Source of the DNA: Nakamurella endophytica
GTDB taxonomy: Bacteria > Actinomycetota > Actinomycetes > Mycobacteriales > Nakamurellaceae
Direction: 5' to 3'
NCBI RefSeq assembly: GCF_014646215.1
Contig: NZ_BMNA01000007.1
Span: forward strand, 1-64,000
DNA length: 64,000 bases
The translations under genes were made by a program, and so were the position numbers. Positions 17,241 through 26,502 of this stretch are shown here, in pieces. How positions within the stretch are numbered: position 1 is the first letter of the stretch; every line of letters starts with the position of its first letter. Under the pieces are notes generated by a model that ran no database searches, was not told the origin of the DNA, and worked only from the letters and a program-made list of their open reading frames with translations.

Positions 17241-18101
17241 CTATGCGCCGATGACGAGGGTTTGGCGGGCGGCTTCGACGAGTTCGGCGGTGATGGTGTC
17301 GAGGTGGTTGAGCTCGCGGAGTCGGCCGATCTGGGTCATCAGGCGTTGGATGAGGCGGTAGTTGCCGCCGGTGATGCGGGTGATGGCGGCGGCGGCGTCG
17401 ATGGTGTCCGGCCGGTCGGGTTCGTACTGGGCGCCCAGGCTGGTCCAGGCGGCGGCGAGAACGGTGTCGAGGTCGTCGGTGTCCAGGGTGCGGTATTGGT
17501 GGGCGAAGCCGATGCGCGAGTACAGCTGGGGGTAGCGGGCCAGACGCCTCTCGAAGCCGGGCATGCCGATCAGGACCAGGCCGATGTCGGTGCGGTCGAA
17601 GAAGTCGCGTAGCTGTTCCAGGCCGCTGGTGCGTAGCCGGTCAGCTTCGTCGACGATCAGTAGATGGACTTCGCTGGAGCCGTCGTTGGGCCAGAAGTCG
17701 CCGTCGTAGCTGGGGTCGAGCTGTTTGCGTAGGGCGCCGTCGAAGCCCAGGACGCGGATGTGGATCTCTTCTTCCAGGCCGCGGGGGCTGGTGGTGACGT
17801 ACGGGGTCCACATCGCTGTCCGGGCCGCAAGCAGTGATGCGGGCATGCCGGCGGCGGCGTAGCGGTGGCTGTTCCAGTGGTCCCAGTCGTCGGCGGCGGA
17901 GTAGGCGCGGGCGGAGCGGGTCTTGCCGACTCCTGGTGGGCCGTAGCAGACGCCGATGTAGCGGTGCGCGCGCACGGCATCGGCGAACTCGACGAAGCGG
18001 CGGTGTTGTCGGGTGGCGATCAGCGGTCCAGTCAGGTGCGGCTGAGGCCGCAACGGCGTGGTCTGGTCGCGGTAGTGCGCTGGTACGGCGGTCGCCGTCA
18101 C
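17241..18101 (-). CDS. TniB-like AAA ATPase, transposition helper
   Basis: 286 residues from a GTG at 18101 with an ideal ribosome site (GGAGGCAGGCC). The Walker A is GPPGVGKT near residue 52 and the Walker B is LLIVDEADRL near residue 138. A sensor-like LVLIGMPGFERRLARYPQ follows, as in TniB, TnsC and IstB-type proteins. These assemble on target DNA and direct the transposase to it. The gene follows the transposase by about 40 bp in the same direction. Other roles for such NTPases are possible, but the TniA neighbour makes this call firm. Confidence 0.88.
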   Translation of the reverse strand: MTATAVPAHYRDQTTPLRPQPHLTGPLIATRQHRRFVEFADAVRAHRYIGVCYGPPGVGKTRSARAYSAADDWDHWNSHRYAAAGMPASLLAARTAMWTPYVTTSPRGLEEEIHIRVLGFDGALRKQLDPSYDGDFWPNDGSSEVHLLIVDEADRLRTSGLEQLRDFFDRTDIGLVLIGMPGFERRLARYPQLYSRIGFAHQYRTLDTDDLDTVLAAAWTSLGAQYEPDRPDTIDAAAAITRITGGNYRLIQRLMTQIGRLRELNHLDTITAELVEAARQTLVIGA

Positions 18102-18142
18102 GGCCTGCCTCCTAGCGTCCGGAGTCGATTGGTGAGCGGTGT

Positions 18143-19600
18143 TCAGTCCTCGCGGTAGAGGCGCAGCGTGGTCCGCGGCGTCCGTCCCGTGGCGGCTGCG
18201 GTAGGGGCCGGCGGGATCCGCGCGGTTGTGGGGGTCTCGTCGGGGACGTCTTGCCAGACCGGGTAGGTCAGGGTGTCGACCAGGCTGCGGCGGTGCTGCA
18301 ACTGGTGCTGTAGCTGGCGCCGGCGGCGGGCGCGGGTGGTCTGCAGGTCCTTGAGAGAGATGGTCGCCGCGGCCAACTCCGGGGCGACGGCCCGACAGAT
18401 GAACTGGCCGCGGTGGAACACCCGGATCTCGGCAAGGTCCCGCGGGTCGTAGCGGATGGTCACCTGCTCGCCGACATAGGCGGCCAAGGCCAGGTCCATG
18501 TAGCGCAGGCCGTGGCAGCGGATGCCGTCGCGGTGCACCACCCGCGGGGTGGCAACGGTCAGCAGCAGCAGGTCCAGCTGCTCGAGCGAGTCCGGCATGC
18601 GGGGTAGCCACCCGCCGGCTGTCCACCGTTGCGCCGGCGTCTGTCCGGTCTTTGGATGCACCCGCTGGTGGTAGTTGTCGGTGACGAACCGGCCGACGAC
18701 GCTGTCCAACTGGTGCAGCGACAACGCCGGCGCGGTCACCGGCCGGCCGTTGCTGCCATGCGGCAGGTGCCCGGGCAGGGTGGGCAGCAGCTCGGAGGTG
18801 ATCGTGCCGAAGAACCGCTCGATTTTGCCGCGGCCCTGCGGCACACCCGGCGTCGAGTGGATCAGCTGCACCCGGGTGTCCGCGCAGACCTGCGCGATGT
18901 GCTCGGAGGTGAAATCCGCGCCGTTGTCGCTGTAGAGGGTGGCCGGTAGCCCGCACACCGGCCACGCCGCATCGTCCTTGCGCCAGATCGCCTGCCGCAG
19001 CGCCAACGCGGTCTGCACCGCTGAAGGCGCACCGAGGAACACGGCGTATCCGGCGACCGCCCGCGACCGGTCGTCCAACACAACCGTCAGCCACGGCCGC
19101 ACCGCCCGTCCCCGCTCGTCCACGATCAGCAGGTCCAGTTGCGTGTGGTCGACCTGCCACACATCGTTTGGGGCAGACGCCTCGCGGCGCATCACCAGCT
19201 CGAACCGATCCCGATACCCGGCGCTCCCCCGCTGCGCCAACACCGCCATCCCCGCATCCATCGCCGCCACGATCGACCGCACGGTGGAGTACGACGGCGC
19301 CGCCCAGCCGCGCTGCTCGGACACTGCCGCGACCGCGCGGTGCAGCTGCGCCAGCTTCGGCGGCGGCCGGCGCAACGCCATCCCCTCCACCAGCTGCACC
19401 AGCTCCGCCGGGAACCGCCGACCGCCCCGATCCGCCCGCCCCGCCCGGGACAACGCCGCCGCTCCCCCGGCCTGGTAGCCGGCCAGCCACCGCTGCGCCG
19501 TCCGCAACGGCACACCCGCCGCCGCCGCCGCACGAGTCAACGGCACACCCTCGTACAGGTGCGGTCCCAGCACCGCCAACCGCCGCTCCGCCACGCTCAT
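18143..19600 (-). CDS. TniA-like DDE transposase with Mu-type C-terminal domain
   Basis: About 485 residues from an ATG at 19600 (a longer frame runs to 19849). An N-terminal helix-turn-helix (LTRAAAAAGVPLRTAQRWL) precedes the rve integrase core. The catalytic residues are visible as WQVDHTQLD (Asp), LYSDNGADFTS (Asp) and GRGKIERFFGT (Glu). A Mu-type beta-barrel (VTIRYDPRDLAEIRVFHRG) follows. This is the TnsB/TniA/MuA type, which works by cut-and-paste or replicative transfer. It needs the ATPase encoded next door. No truncation is visible, so the element is probably active or recently so. Confidence 0.9.
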   Translation of the reverse strand: MSVAERRLAVLGPHLYEGVPLTRAAAAAGVPLRTAQRWLAGYQAGGAAALSRAGRADRGGRRFPAELVQLVEGMALRRPPPKLAQLHRAVAAVSEQRGWAAPSYSTVRSIVAAMDAGMAVLAQRGSAGYRDRFELVMRREASAPNDVWQVDHTQLDLLIVDERGRAVRPWLTVVLDDRSRAVAGYAVFLGAPSAVQTALALRQAIWRKDDAAWPVCGLPATLYSDNGADFTSEHIAQVCADTRVQLIHSTPGVPQGRGKIERFFGTITSELLPTLPGHLPHGSNGRPVTAPALSLHQLDSVVGRFVTDNYHQRVHPKTGQTPAQRWTAGGWLPRMPDSLEQLDLLLLTVATPRVVHRDGIRCHGLRYMDLALAAYVGEQVTIRYDPRDLAEIRVFHRGQFICRAVAPELAAATISLKDLQTTRARRRRQLQHQLQHRRSLVDTLTYPVWQDVPDETPTTARIPPAPTAAATGRTPRTTLRLYRED

Positions 19601-19626
19601 CAGGGCAAACCCTGGCACGAGCCGCG

Positions 19627-19652
19627 CGACTACGCCAGATAGCGCTGCAGGT
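19627..19652 (-). repeat. Right-end transposase-binding repeat
   Basis: On the minus strand it reads GCAGCGCTATCTGGCGTAGTC, matching the left-end site in inverted orientation (most positions identical). It lies just upstream of the transposase start. Confidence 0.55.
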
Positions 19653-19820
19653 TCGCGCCACCTACCGCTGCGCCTGACAATCTTGACCGTACAGCCCGTC
19701 TTTAACTCGGGTCGGTTGACACGCGGTGGGGATGAGCCGCGGTAATGGATCCTTATGACAGCTGGCAGGACTGTAGTGTTGCGCCCTTGAAGAAGCGTGT
19801 GACGGCTCCGATGGACCAGC

Positions 19821-20063
19821 TCAGGGGCTCTTGTCACGTGACGAAGCACCGTCCGATCGCCGTTGCGCCCGCCGCCGGGTGACCACCTGCACCACCAGCG
19901 CCACCCACGCGATGCCCAAGCCGATCCACACGATCGGCAGAGCGGGATTGCTGGTCCGTCCGGCTCGGATCACGACCACCATGCCCACGGCAACGAGTGC
20001 GCTGCCCACGAGAACCAGCAGCGGATAGAGCCACCGAGCGGTGCGTTCAAGCTGGGTCGGCAT
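19821..20063 (-). CDS. Small two-helix membrane protein
   Basis: 80 residues starting MPTQLERTARW. Two closely spaced transmembrane helices (YPLLVLVGSALVAVGMVVVI and PIVWIGLGIAWVALVVQVV) are followed by a strongly basic tail (TRRRAQRRSD). No family is recognised. It is divergent from the following small lipoprotein, and just outside the transposon. Confidence 0.55.
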   Translation of the reverse strand: MPTQLERTARWLYPLLVLVGSALVAVGMVVVIRAGRTSNPALPIVWIGLGIAWVALVVQVVTRRRAQRRSDGASSRDKSP

Positions 20064-20121
20064 GGGCGCACTGTAGCCGGGTGGGATTGCCCGGATTCCC
20101 ATATCGAGCTTCACTCGCAGA

Positions 20122-20541
20122 GTGCTGGCCTCGCTCCGATCCCGTGCGTTGGTGTGCGCCCTCGCGATGACCACGGGAACCGCGCTGGGCTCCTGCGCCG
20201 AGCCCCGGGCGTGCTCGATGGTTGCGGGTATCAATGGCGTCGCTGTGGCCTTCGACCGTTCGATCACCGGACGCGTCGTCAACCTGCAGGTGTGCATCAA
20301 CGAGACCTGCCAGAAGGGACACGACGCGACGGCATCGCACGGAGCGTTCGTGGGCTTCCCTACGCTCGACGGCACCGCCGTCAAGGTGGCGGTCAGCGGC
20401 GACACGGCAAGTCGCACGATGCACTTCGGTGGCTCGACAACGGCAACACCGCAGGCGTACGAGCCCAACGGGCCCGGATGCGGCACCTGGTGGCACGTCG
20501 ACGTCACCGTGACTCGCAGTCGGCTGGTCCCGACTTCTTGA
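20122..20541 (+). CDS. Predicted small lipoprotein
   Basis: 139 residues from a GTG at 20122. The hydrophobic N-terminus (ALVCALAMTTGTALGSC) ends in lipobox LGSC near residue 24. The mature domain is short and includes VNLQVCINETC and GPGCGTWWHVDVTV, so two pairs of cysteines may be disulfide-linked outside the membrane. I recognise no family. The start lacks an obvious ribosome site, which lowers confidence. Confidence 0.6.
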   Translation: MLASLRSRALVCALAMTTGTALGSCAEPRACSMVAGINGVAVAFDRSITGRVVNLQVCINETCQKGHDATASHGAFVGFPTLDGTAVKVAVSGDTASRTMHFGGSTTATPQAYEPNGPGCGTWWHVDVTVTRSRLVPTS

Positions 20542-20712
20542 CGGTGAGGCGTTGGCGCGTCGATCCTCGCTGTACTGAGCTGGCTCGACCGTGCGATACC
20601 GAGGCGGCGAATCGATCGACGCGCGACCTCTCCCCCACTGTCGCTGCCGCGGCGGGTCCGTGGGGTGGAGTTCAGCGGACACCCGGCGTTTGGAAGCGAG
20701 CGGGCGTAGCAA

Positions 20713-22645
20713 TGTGCCCGCGTGCCGGCCGGTGTACCGGTGTGTGTATCGGTGACTGTGCCGGGCGGCGTGCCGGCCGGACGGGAGGCGGGGGCCTGGC
20801 AGTCGTCGGCAGTCAGCGCAGTCAGCGCGGGTCGACCGCCCGGCCTCGAGATGCGGCCGGCTCGCGTCTGGCGTTCTAGTAAGCGAGTTGGCGACGCCCG
20901 CATCGATCGTCTGCCGGTTGTTGTGCCGGTTGTCGGCTCGGCCGGTGTGCCGAGCGCTGCTGGCGCACGTCATGGTCGATGGAGTAAAGCGGTCGCTGTG
21001 TCGGTGGGTGGGCCGGTCGGTGTGCCGGTGGCTGTGCCGGCCGGCGTACCCGTGTAGCTGGGCAGTGGTTTAAGTGAGTTCGTCGGTGGGGCTGCCGGCC
21101 GCCGCCCTTCTAGTTGCCGCGTGGTCGTCGTCAGGACGCCGGAGCGCTCGGCGGCCCGGCCTCGAGCGCTGACTGAGGTCGTGCCTTACGGCGTTGTGGC
21201 CGGCCAGTGGTCACGGCGTCCGTTGCGGCTCAGCGACCGGTTGCTGTGCCGGCGCCCGACCGGTGGGTGTACCGGCAGATGTTCCGGTTGCTGTGCCGGC
21301 CGGCTGGCCGCGCGGCCCGTCAGTGGGGTTTGCCGTGGGCGTCCCGACGCTGTGGCGCCGGCCGTGTCCTCGGATGGCGATCGGCGCGGCCAGCAGAGTA
21401 GGCGGCCCAGCCCGAAGGGACGGCTGGGCTTGCCTTCCCTCCCCGGTTGTTGTGGAGGGCGAGTCGGCGGCGTCTGTGACGAGCGAGTGCCGGTTGCTGC
21501 GCCGGCAGCCGTGCCGGTGGGTGCATCGGCTGGTGTGCCGGTTGGGGCGCTGGCCGGATGGCCGGCGGGCCTGTCGGTGGGTTAGGGCGTGCCGACGAGG
21601 GGCGCCAGCGGCGCCCGTCGGATGGCGACCGGCGCGGCCGGCACGGCGTGGCGGCCGGTCCCCGACGGACGGGGGCTCCTCGTGGTGCGTCGTGGGTGCG
21701 AGATGATGCTGTCCGACGCGACGGTGTGCGAGTCGTTGTGCCGACGGGCCTGCCGGTGGGTGTGTCGGCTGGTGTACCGGTTAACGCGCTGGCCGGGTGG
21801 TCGGCGGCCCTGTCGGCGGGTCTCTGCGGGCGTGCCGACGCGGGGCGCCGGCGGCCCCTGTCAGATGGCGATCGGCGTGGCCGGCACGGCTTGGCGGCCG
21901 GTCTGCGGCCGACGGCGGGGGTCGCTTCCGTGGTATGGATGGCAAGCCGGAGCTGTCCGTCGCTACGGTGTGCCGGCAGGCGTGCCGGTGGGTGTGTCGG
22001 CTGGTGTGCCGGTTGAGGCGCTGGCCGGGTGGCCCGCGGGCCTGTCGGTGGATCTCTGGGGCCTGCCGACGCGGGGCGCCGGCGGCGCCGTCGGATGGCA
22101 ATCGGCGCGGCCGGCACGGCGTGGCGGCCGGTCTGCGGCCGACGGCGGGGCTCGCTTGCGGGCGTGGATGGCAAGCCGGAGCTGTCCGTCGCGACGGTGT
22201 GCCGGTTGCTGTGCCGGCGGCCGTATCGGTGGGTGTATCGGCTGGTGTTCCGGTTGCTGTGCCGGCCGGCTGGCCGTCCGGCCTGCCGGTGGCCGCCTTG
22301 ATTGCTGTTGCTAGGGCGACGTGCCGGTCATGCGCCGGCCGCACGGATGTAACTGCTGCGCATGGGGTGTGCCGGCAGGAATGCCGGTGGGTGTGCCGGC
22401 CGGAATGCCGGCGGCTATGCCGGCCGGTGTGCTGCCGCAGTCGTGCCGACCGACGCATAAGCAGGCTTGGCGGTGCGTGCGCCCCGCGTCGGTAGATGGG
22501 CCCAGCAGCGCTCCGGTTGGTGTGTCGGTAGCCGCGCCGGCCGGGTCCCGGGCGGGTGCGCCGGTTTGTGTGCCGGTGGGTGTGCCGGTGACCATGCCGG
22601 CCGCTGTGCCGGTTGGTGGGCCGGCCTGCGTGTCGGTCGGCCGCA
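20713..22645. repeat. Block of degenerate 12-bp iteron-like arrays upstream of parA
   Basis: At least ten arrays of consecutive 12-bp units with consensus near GTGCCGGTGGGT or GTGCCGGCCGGT. They lie near 20720-20780, 20917-20960, 20998-21056, 21228-21305, 21485-21585, 21725-21815, 21967-22050, 22200-22300, 22365-22450 and 22515-22640. For example 22200-22300 is eight units back to back. The units lie in different reading frames and both strands give only low-complexity translations, so I read it as non-coding. Position, directly before parA and an RHH protein, fits a centromere or iteron function. Replication iterons are the alternative. Confidence 0.75.
21373..22330. repeat. ~240-bp tandem higher-order repeats
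   Basis: Four imperfect copies marked by GATGGCGAYCGGCGCGGCC-like sequence starting at 21373, 21621, 21864 and 22094 (steps 248, 243, 230). Each carries one 12-bp array plus a shared spacer containing CGGCACGGC and a GAGCTGTCCGTC-like stretch. Confidence 0.75.
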
Positions 22646-22696
22646 GTACCGGCGTGTCTTCGTTTATCCCGATCCGACCGGTGAGATTGTGGGTAC

Positions 22697-23611
22697 ATGA
22701 CTGTCGACCGTGAGGCGCTGACTCGCGTCGTTGCGATCGCCAACGGCAAGGGTGGCGTCGGCAAGACCAGCCTGGCGACCACCCTTGCGGGGCTTGCAGC
22801 CGCTGGCGGCTACAACATTCTCCTCGTCGACCTCGACCCCCAGGGCAACGTGGGCGAGGACCTGGGCTACACCGGCGCCGGAGGCAGCGACGAGGGCGCC
22901 GGACTTGTCACCGCATTGGCAGCCCGGACCCCCTTGACCGTCACGCTCGCGCAGGCACGGCGCGGCATAGACGTCATCTGCGGGGGAGAGCGACTCGACG
23001 ACCTCTCCGGACTCCTGCTGGCCCGGCACCGCCAAGGCAGCCGAGTCGCCGACATCCTGGCCGAGCCGCTATCGCAACTACTCGCAACCACCGACTACGA
23101 CCTCGTCGTCATCGACTGCCCGCCCGGCGAGCCGAATCTGCAGCTACTTGCCCTCGGCGCGGCTCGCTGGCTCATCGTGCCCACGCGCGGTGACGCCGCC
23201 AGCCTGAAAGGCATGACCCGCATTGCGCAGCGCCTCGTCGAAGCCCGCGCCAACAATCCAGACATCGAACTGCTCGGCGTGGTCCTGTTCGACATCGCGA
23301 GTTCTGCAACCCGCGTCAAGCGCGAGATCTCCGCTGAGATCACCAGAGCGCTCGGGGGAGTAGCACCGCTGTTCGAGCACACCATCCGGCACAGCATCGC
23401 CGCCACCGACTCCCGCCGCCGTGGACTGCTGATCCACGAGCACGCCAGCTCCCTCGAAGGCGAACCGTTCTGGAGGGCACTCAAAGAGGGCCGCCAACCG
23501 AGCAACCCCGGCTCCGCACCTGCCCTCGCTGCCGACTACGCCGGCCTCGTCCACGAGATTCTCACCCGGATCAGTGCTCTGGAGGCCCAACAAGATCCGG
23601 CACTCGCATGA
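22697..23611 (+). CDS. parA: ParA-type partition ATPase
   Basis: 304 residues. The deviant Walker A (ANGKGGVGKTS) is near residues 16-25. Walker A' is LLVDLDPQGN and Walker B is LVVIDCPPG. The protein has no N-terminal DNA-binding extension, so it is the small type that relies on a partner for DNA recognition and autoregulation. The next gene starts 4 bases before the stop (ATGA). ParA uses ATP to position plasmid copies. It lies immediately downstream of the 12-bp repeat block. Its length is longer than many type Ib ParAs. Confidence 0.93.
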   Translation: MTVDREALTRVVAIANGKGGVGKTSLATTLAGLAAAGGYNILLVDLDPQGNVGEDLGYTGAGGSDEGAGLVTALAARTPLTVTLAQARRGIDVICGGERLDDLSGLLLARHRQGSRVADILAEPLSQLLATTDYDLVVIDCPPGEPNLQLLALGAARWLIVPTRGDAASLKGMTRIAQRLVEARANNPDIELLGVVLFDIASSATRVKREISAEITRALGGVAPLFEHTIRHSIAATDSRRRGLLIHEHASSLEGEPFWRALKEGRQPSNPGSAPALAADYAGLVHEILTRISALEAQQDPALA

Positions 23612-24276
23612 CCGCCGTCGAACCACGCCCCATGGCAACCCCCGACCTCGCCGGCCTGCTGAGCAAGCGACCCAAACCGCAAAATCGGTCGTCCACACCG
23701 TCGACCTTGGCGCCCGAAGAAGCCGCTACAAACCCGCTCACGGAACAGCCGGCGGTCCAGCAGCCTGCAGCCCAACCAACGCCGAACACGGCTGAGCCAG
23801 AAGCCCGCCCACCGCGCACTGCACCCAAGACCGCCGTGCGGCGACGTCCCTCTCGGACCGTCACGGGCGAGGTCGCCTCCCTGGCCGCTCCCGAACCGGT
23901 CGAACCTGACGACATCGAGAGCCCGACCACCACCTCGCGGTCCTACCGGCGGCCACTGACGTTCCAACTGCCACGGTCAGTGCACCGAGCGCTTCGCGAG
24001 TACACCGAGAGCCGCGAGACCACGCAAACTGCGGTGTTGTTCATGGCCGTGAACGCCACGCACAAGGAAGTCAGGGAAGCGCTGCGCGCTGAGGACGCCG
24101 TCGCCGACGGCGAACTGTTCAAGATTCCGCAGACGCCAAAGGCCGAGCCAACCACCGAGGTCAAGGTCCGAGTCACCGACGCCCAACTCGACGCCCTCAA
24201 CCAACTAGCCAGGGAGCTCGGCACCAATCGGTCAAGGGTCGTCACGGAAGCGGTCAGGATCTACCTCGGCCAGTAG
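23608..24276 (+). CDS. Ribbon-helix-helix centromere-binding protein (ParB/ParG-like)
   Basis: 222 residues. An unstructured, Pro/Ala/Thr-rich N-terminal half (to about residue 108) precedes two RHH-like units. The first is YRRPLTFQLPRSVHRALREY at 112-131 with its helices to about 150; the second is TEVKVRVTDAQLDALNQLAR at 183-202, ending SRVVTEAVRIYLGQ. Tandem RHH in one chain is unusual, since these proteins normally dimerise through the ribbon. The long flexible N-terminus may contain the ParA-activating arginine finger. Coupled to parA by ATGA. RHH partners bind arrays of short repeats, matching the upstream block. Confidence 0.8.
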   Translation: MTAVEPRPMATPDLAGLLSKRPKPQNRSSTPSTLAPEEAATNPLTEQPAVQQPAAQPTPNTAEPEARPPRTAPKTAVRRRPSRTVTGEVASLAAPEPVEPDDIESPTTTSRSYRRPLTFQLPRSVHRALREYTESRETTQTAVLFMAVNATHKEVREALRAEDAVADGELFKIPQTPKAEPTTEVKVRVTDAQLDALNQLARELGTNRSRVVTEAVRIYLGQ

Positions 24277-24729
24277 CCGCGGCGCAACCTCCACTACGCC
24301 AATCAGCTCGACCGCCTGTGCGAGTGCGTATGCGCGCTGTCCGCACCGTCCGTCGGCTGTGCCCAGCTGTGCCAGTCCCAACCCGTCACCAGCAGTCGTC
24401 CGTACCGCTGACGGCGCGCGGGGGTCATCGATGGGCAGCTGGTCGGGGAGCGCGTGGCTTGACCAGCGCCATCAGCTGCGCCCGAAGCGCTCAATGCCTG
24501 CGCATACACGGTCGCCTGCGCCTGCACTCCCCTCGGCGACGGGTGTCGGCGACAAACTCCGCGACCAGCCATGCGCGGTACCGGCAGACACAGGACCCAC
24601 CGGCTTCAGCGTCTCCGGCGTGTCAGCACCAGTTCGGCCGCCGACCACGGCACCGTGATCACAGAACTGCCCCCGCGGAGTCGGAAGCTCCCGGGGGCAC
24701 GGACCGCTCCTACTGTCATAGGAACCGCC
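24277..24729. other. Gap between parB and repA
   Basis: About 450 bp with no supported gene. It may hold the repA promoter and part of an origin; I see no AT-rich stretch or clean iterons here. Confidence 0.4.
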
Positions 24730-25692
24730 ATGACCACAGTACCCAGCAGCAACCCCGACACTCAGCCGTCGCTGTTCGGCGCGTCGTCGACACTCCCAGC
24801 CCCACCCACCCGGCGCCAGCGTGAGCTGCTCGACATCGCCAACGCCATCGAGCTGGAAGACGCCCACGAAGCCGGCGCCGTCGGCTACGCCGCCCGACTG
24901 TGGGCGCAACTATCCCTGCCCTACAAAGAACCCGGCCCCGACACCCGACTGTGGATCCGCCGCAACGGCACCCTCACTCTACGAGTCATCCCCGGCATGA
25001 CCGGCCGCAAAGGCTCCGAAACCGTCGGCTACCCCTACGGCGTCCTACCCCGCTACATCCTCACCTGGATGAGCACCGAAGCCGTCCGCACCCAATCACC
25101 AGTCCTGCAGCTCGGCACCAGCCTGCGCAACTTCATGAGCCAACTCGGACTCAAACCCACCGGCGGCAAAACCGGCACCATCGGCCGCCTCAACGAACAG
25201 ATGCGCCGCCTGCTCAGCAGCTCCATGGCCGTCGAAGACACCCGCCACACCGACCACCGCTGGAGCGTCGCCGGCGGCCACTTCAGCGTCGCCACCTCCT
25301 ACCAACTCTGGTACGACGCCGACGACCACAGCGGACGAAACCCGCTCTGGGGCTCGACCATCACCCTGTCCGACGCCTTCTACAACTCCATCATCAGCTC
25401 ACCCGTCCCCGTCGACACCCGAGCCCTCACCGCCCTCGCCGGATCACCACTCAAGATCGACCTCCTGGTCTGGCTGTCCCACCGGCTCAGCTACACACGC
25501 AAACAACAACTGATCCCCTGGGAGCTGCTCGCCCAACAGTTCGGCACCGAATACGGACGCCTCCGCGACTTCAAGGCCATCATCCAGCGCCAACTCGCCG
25601 ACGTCCTCACCGTGTACCCAGGCGCCAACGTTCAGGTCGCCGAGGGGGGACTTTTGCTCGCACCCTCAAGGCCGGCGATCAGCTCACGCTGA
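24730..25692 (+). CDS. repA: RepA_C-type plasmid replication initiator
   Basis: 320 residues from an ATG at 24730 with ribosome site AGGAA. The family core is clear: GYPYGVLPRYILTWMSTEA, then VLQLGTSLRNFMSQLGL, then TGRLNEQMRRLLSSSM-type sequence. Downstream segments are DHRWSVAGGHFSVATS and SPLKIDLLVWLSHRLSYTR. This is the plasmid RepA C-terminal family (RepA_C, PF04796 type) which binds origin repeats. The N-terminus holds DIANAIELEDAHE. It defines this molecule as a replicon and sits 450 bp after the partition genes, as in low-copy plasmids. Confidence 0.88.
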   Translation: MTTVPSSNPDTQPSLFGASSTLPAPPTRRQRELLDIANAIELEDAHEAGAVGYAARLWAQLSLPYKEPGPDTRLWIRRNGTLTLRVIPGMTGRKGSETVGYPYGVLPRYILTWMSTEAVRTQSPVLQLGTSLRNFMSQLGLKPTGGKTGTIGRLNEQMRRLLSSSMAVEDTRHTDHRWSVAGGHFSVATSYQLWYDADDHSGRNPLWGSTITLSDAFYNSIISSPVPVDTRALTALAGSPLKIDLLVWLSHRLSYTRKQQLIPWELLAQQFGTEYGRLRDFKAIIQRQLADVLTVYPGANVQVAEGGLLLAPSRPAISSR

Positions 25693-26502
25693 GCCGGTCT
25701 CTCGTACCCCGAAAGCCCCGCACGCGGACGCTGGACCCCACGTGTCGTGCGCATGTCATGGTCAATCAACGGCAGGGCTTCTCCAGCTGTTCGGCGACGG
25801 CACAACCACCGAACGTAGCTCCGCGCCGAACCCGCGGACCACTCCTGTAGCCGATCGAGACAATCGGCCGGGACCGCAACAAAGGGCCACCCAGGCCACC
25901 TTCCAGCAGCCGCCACAGGTACGGACCAGGTGATTGCCGGTCGCAGCACTGCCTGAGCTGCCGCAGCGCGACCACACCTTCGGCAGGCGACACAAGAGTC
26001 CGCGCGGCCGGGCGACAAGGCGGCCGGTAAGGACTTAGGGGCACGTCGCGTCGATGAGGGCCAGAATGTTGCCCCACTGCGTAACCATGCGAGCGACGGC
26101 GCCGCGAACGCCTGCCGGTAGCGCCGCGCCTCCCGCCCTGAGGCCGAGACAGAGGAGCGGCGCTCCCCAAGGGTACGACCCAAGACGACAGCACCGAACG
26201 GTGCAGCACCCACTCCTGAGCGAGACCAACCAGTGCCGCCCGCAGTCACTTGCAGTCAGGCGCTACGGGTCATAGCATGTGCTATGCCCCGTAGCACATA
26301 GACGCACAAGGCCAGGACGACACGAGGCGGCGTCGGCCCCCAAGCGAACCGCGTTGTCATTTGGCACCCAGGGTGGCCCCTGCGGTCCAACACGTGCACC
26401 GCATCGGATATGTCGAGACGGCCACCGAAGCTGTAACGCCTTCGGCGCTGCACGAGAGCAATGTTCCTACCGACCGGGCTTGTTCGAATCGAGGCTCCAC
26501 CA
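25693..26502. other. Region after repA without a supported gene
   Basis: About 810 bp. Long open frames on the minus strand have implausible composition and no ribosome sites. It contains the inverted repeat at 26272-26298 and could be part of the origin. Confidence 0.4.
26272..26298. promoter_or_regulatory. Nested inverted repeats, candidate operator or origin site
   Basis: ATAGCA-TG-TGCTAT at about 26272-26285 is one palindrome. TGTGCTA (26278-26284) pairs with TAGCACA (26292-26298) across a 7-base loop as a second. The TGCTA element thus appears three times in 27 bp. No binding protein can be assigned. Confidence 0.4.

Larger units (their letters stand above)
15822..19679. mobile_element. 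TniA/TniB-type transposon
   Basis: Holds a DDE transposase (18143-19600), an AAA ATP-binding partner (17241-18101) and a META-domain lipoprotein (15975-17162). Both ends carry related inverted sites: left 15831-15853 and 15860-15873, right 19627-19652, with core GCTAT-xx-GGCG(C/T)AGTC. Possible termini are TGTGAC at 15822 and, on the minus strand, TGTCAG ending at 19679. ATCTTGA occurs just outside each end (15813-15819 and 19680-19686) and might be a target duplication, though 5 bp is usual for this class. The element boundaries are inferred. Confidence 0.55.

Noticed and set aside
17241..19661. An apparent 806-residue fusion of transposase region and ATPase
   Set aside because: The first two thirds are an off-frame translation of the transposase; the true ATPase starts at GTG 18101 with a strong ribosome site.
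20722..22782. Several long open frames in the 12-bp repeat block (both strands)
   Set aside because: Translations are low-complexity (GVPVGVPA-like or RHTHRHTNR-like), change frame between arrays and have no ribosome sites; the DNA repeat period explains them.
25632..26249. Minus-strand 205-residue frame after repA
   Set aside because: Overlaps the repA end, has Arg/Ala-rich translation, no ribosome site and no family signature.
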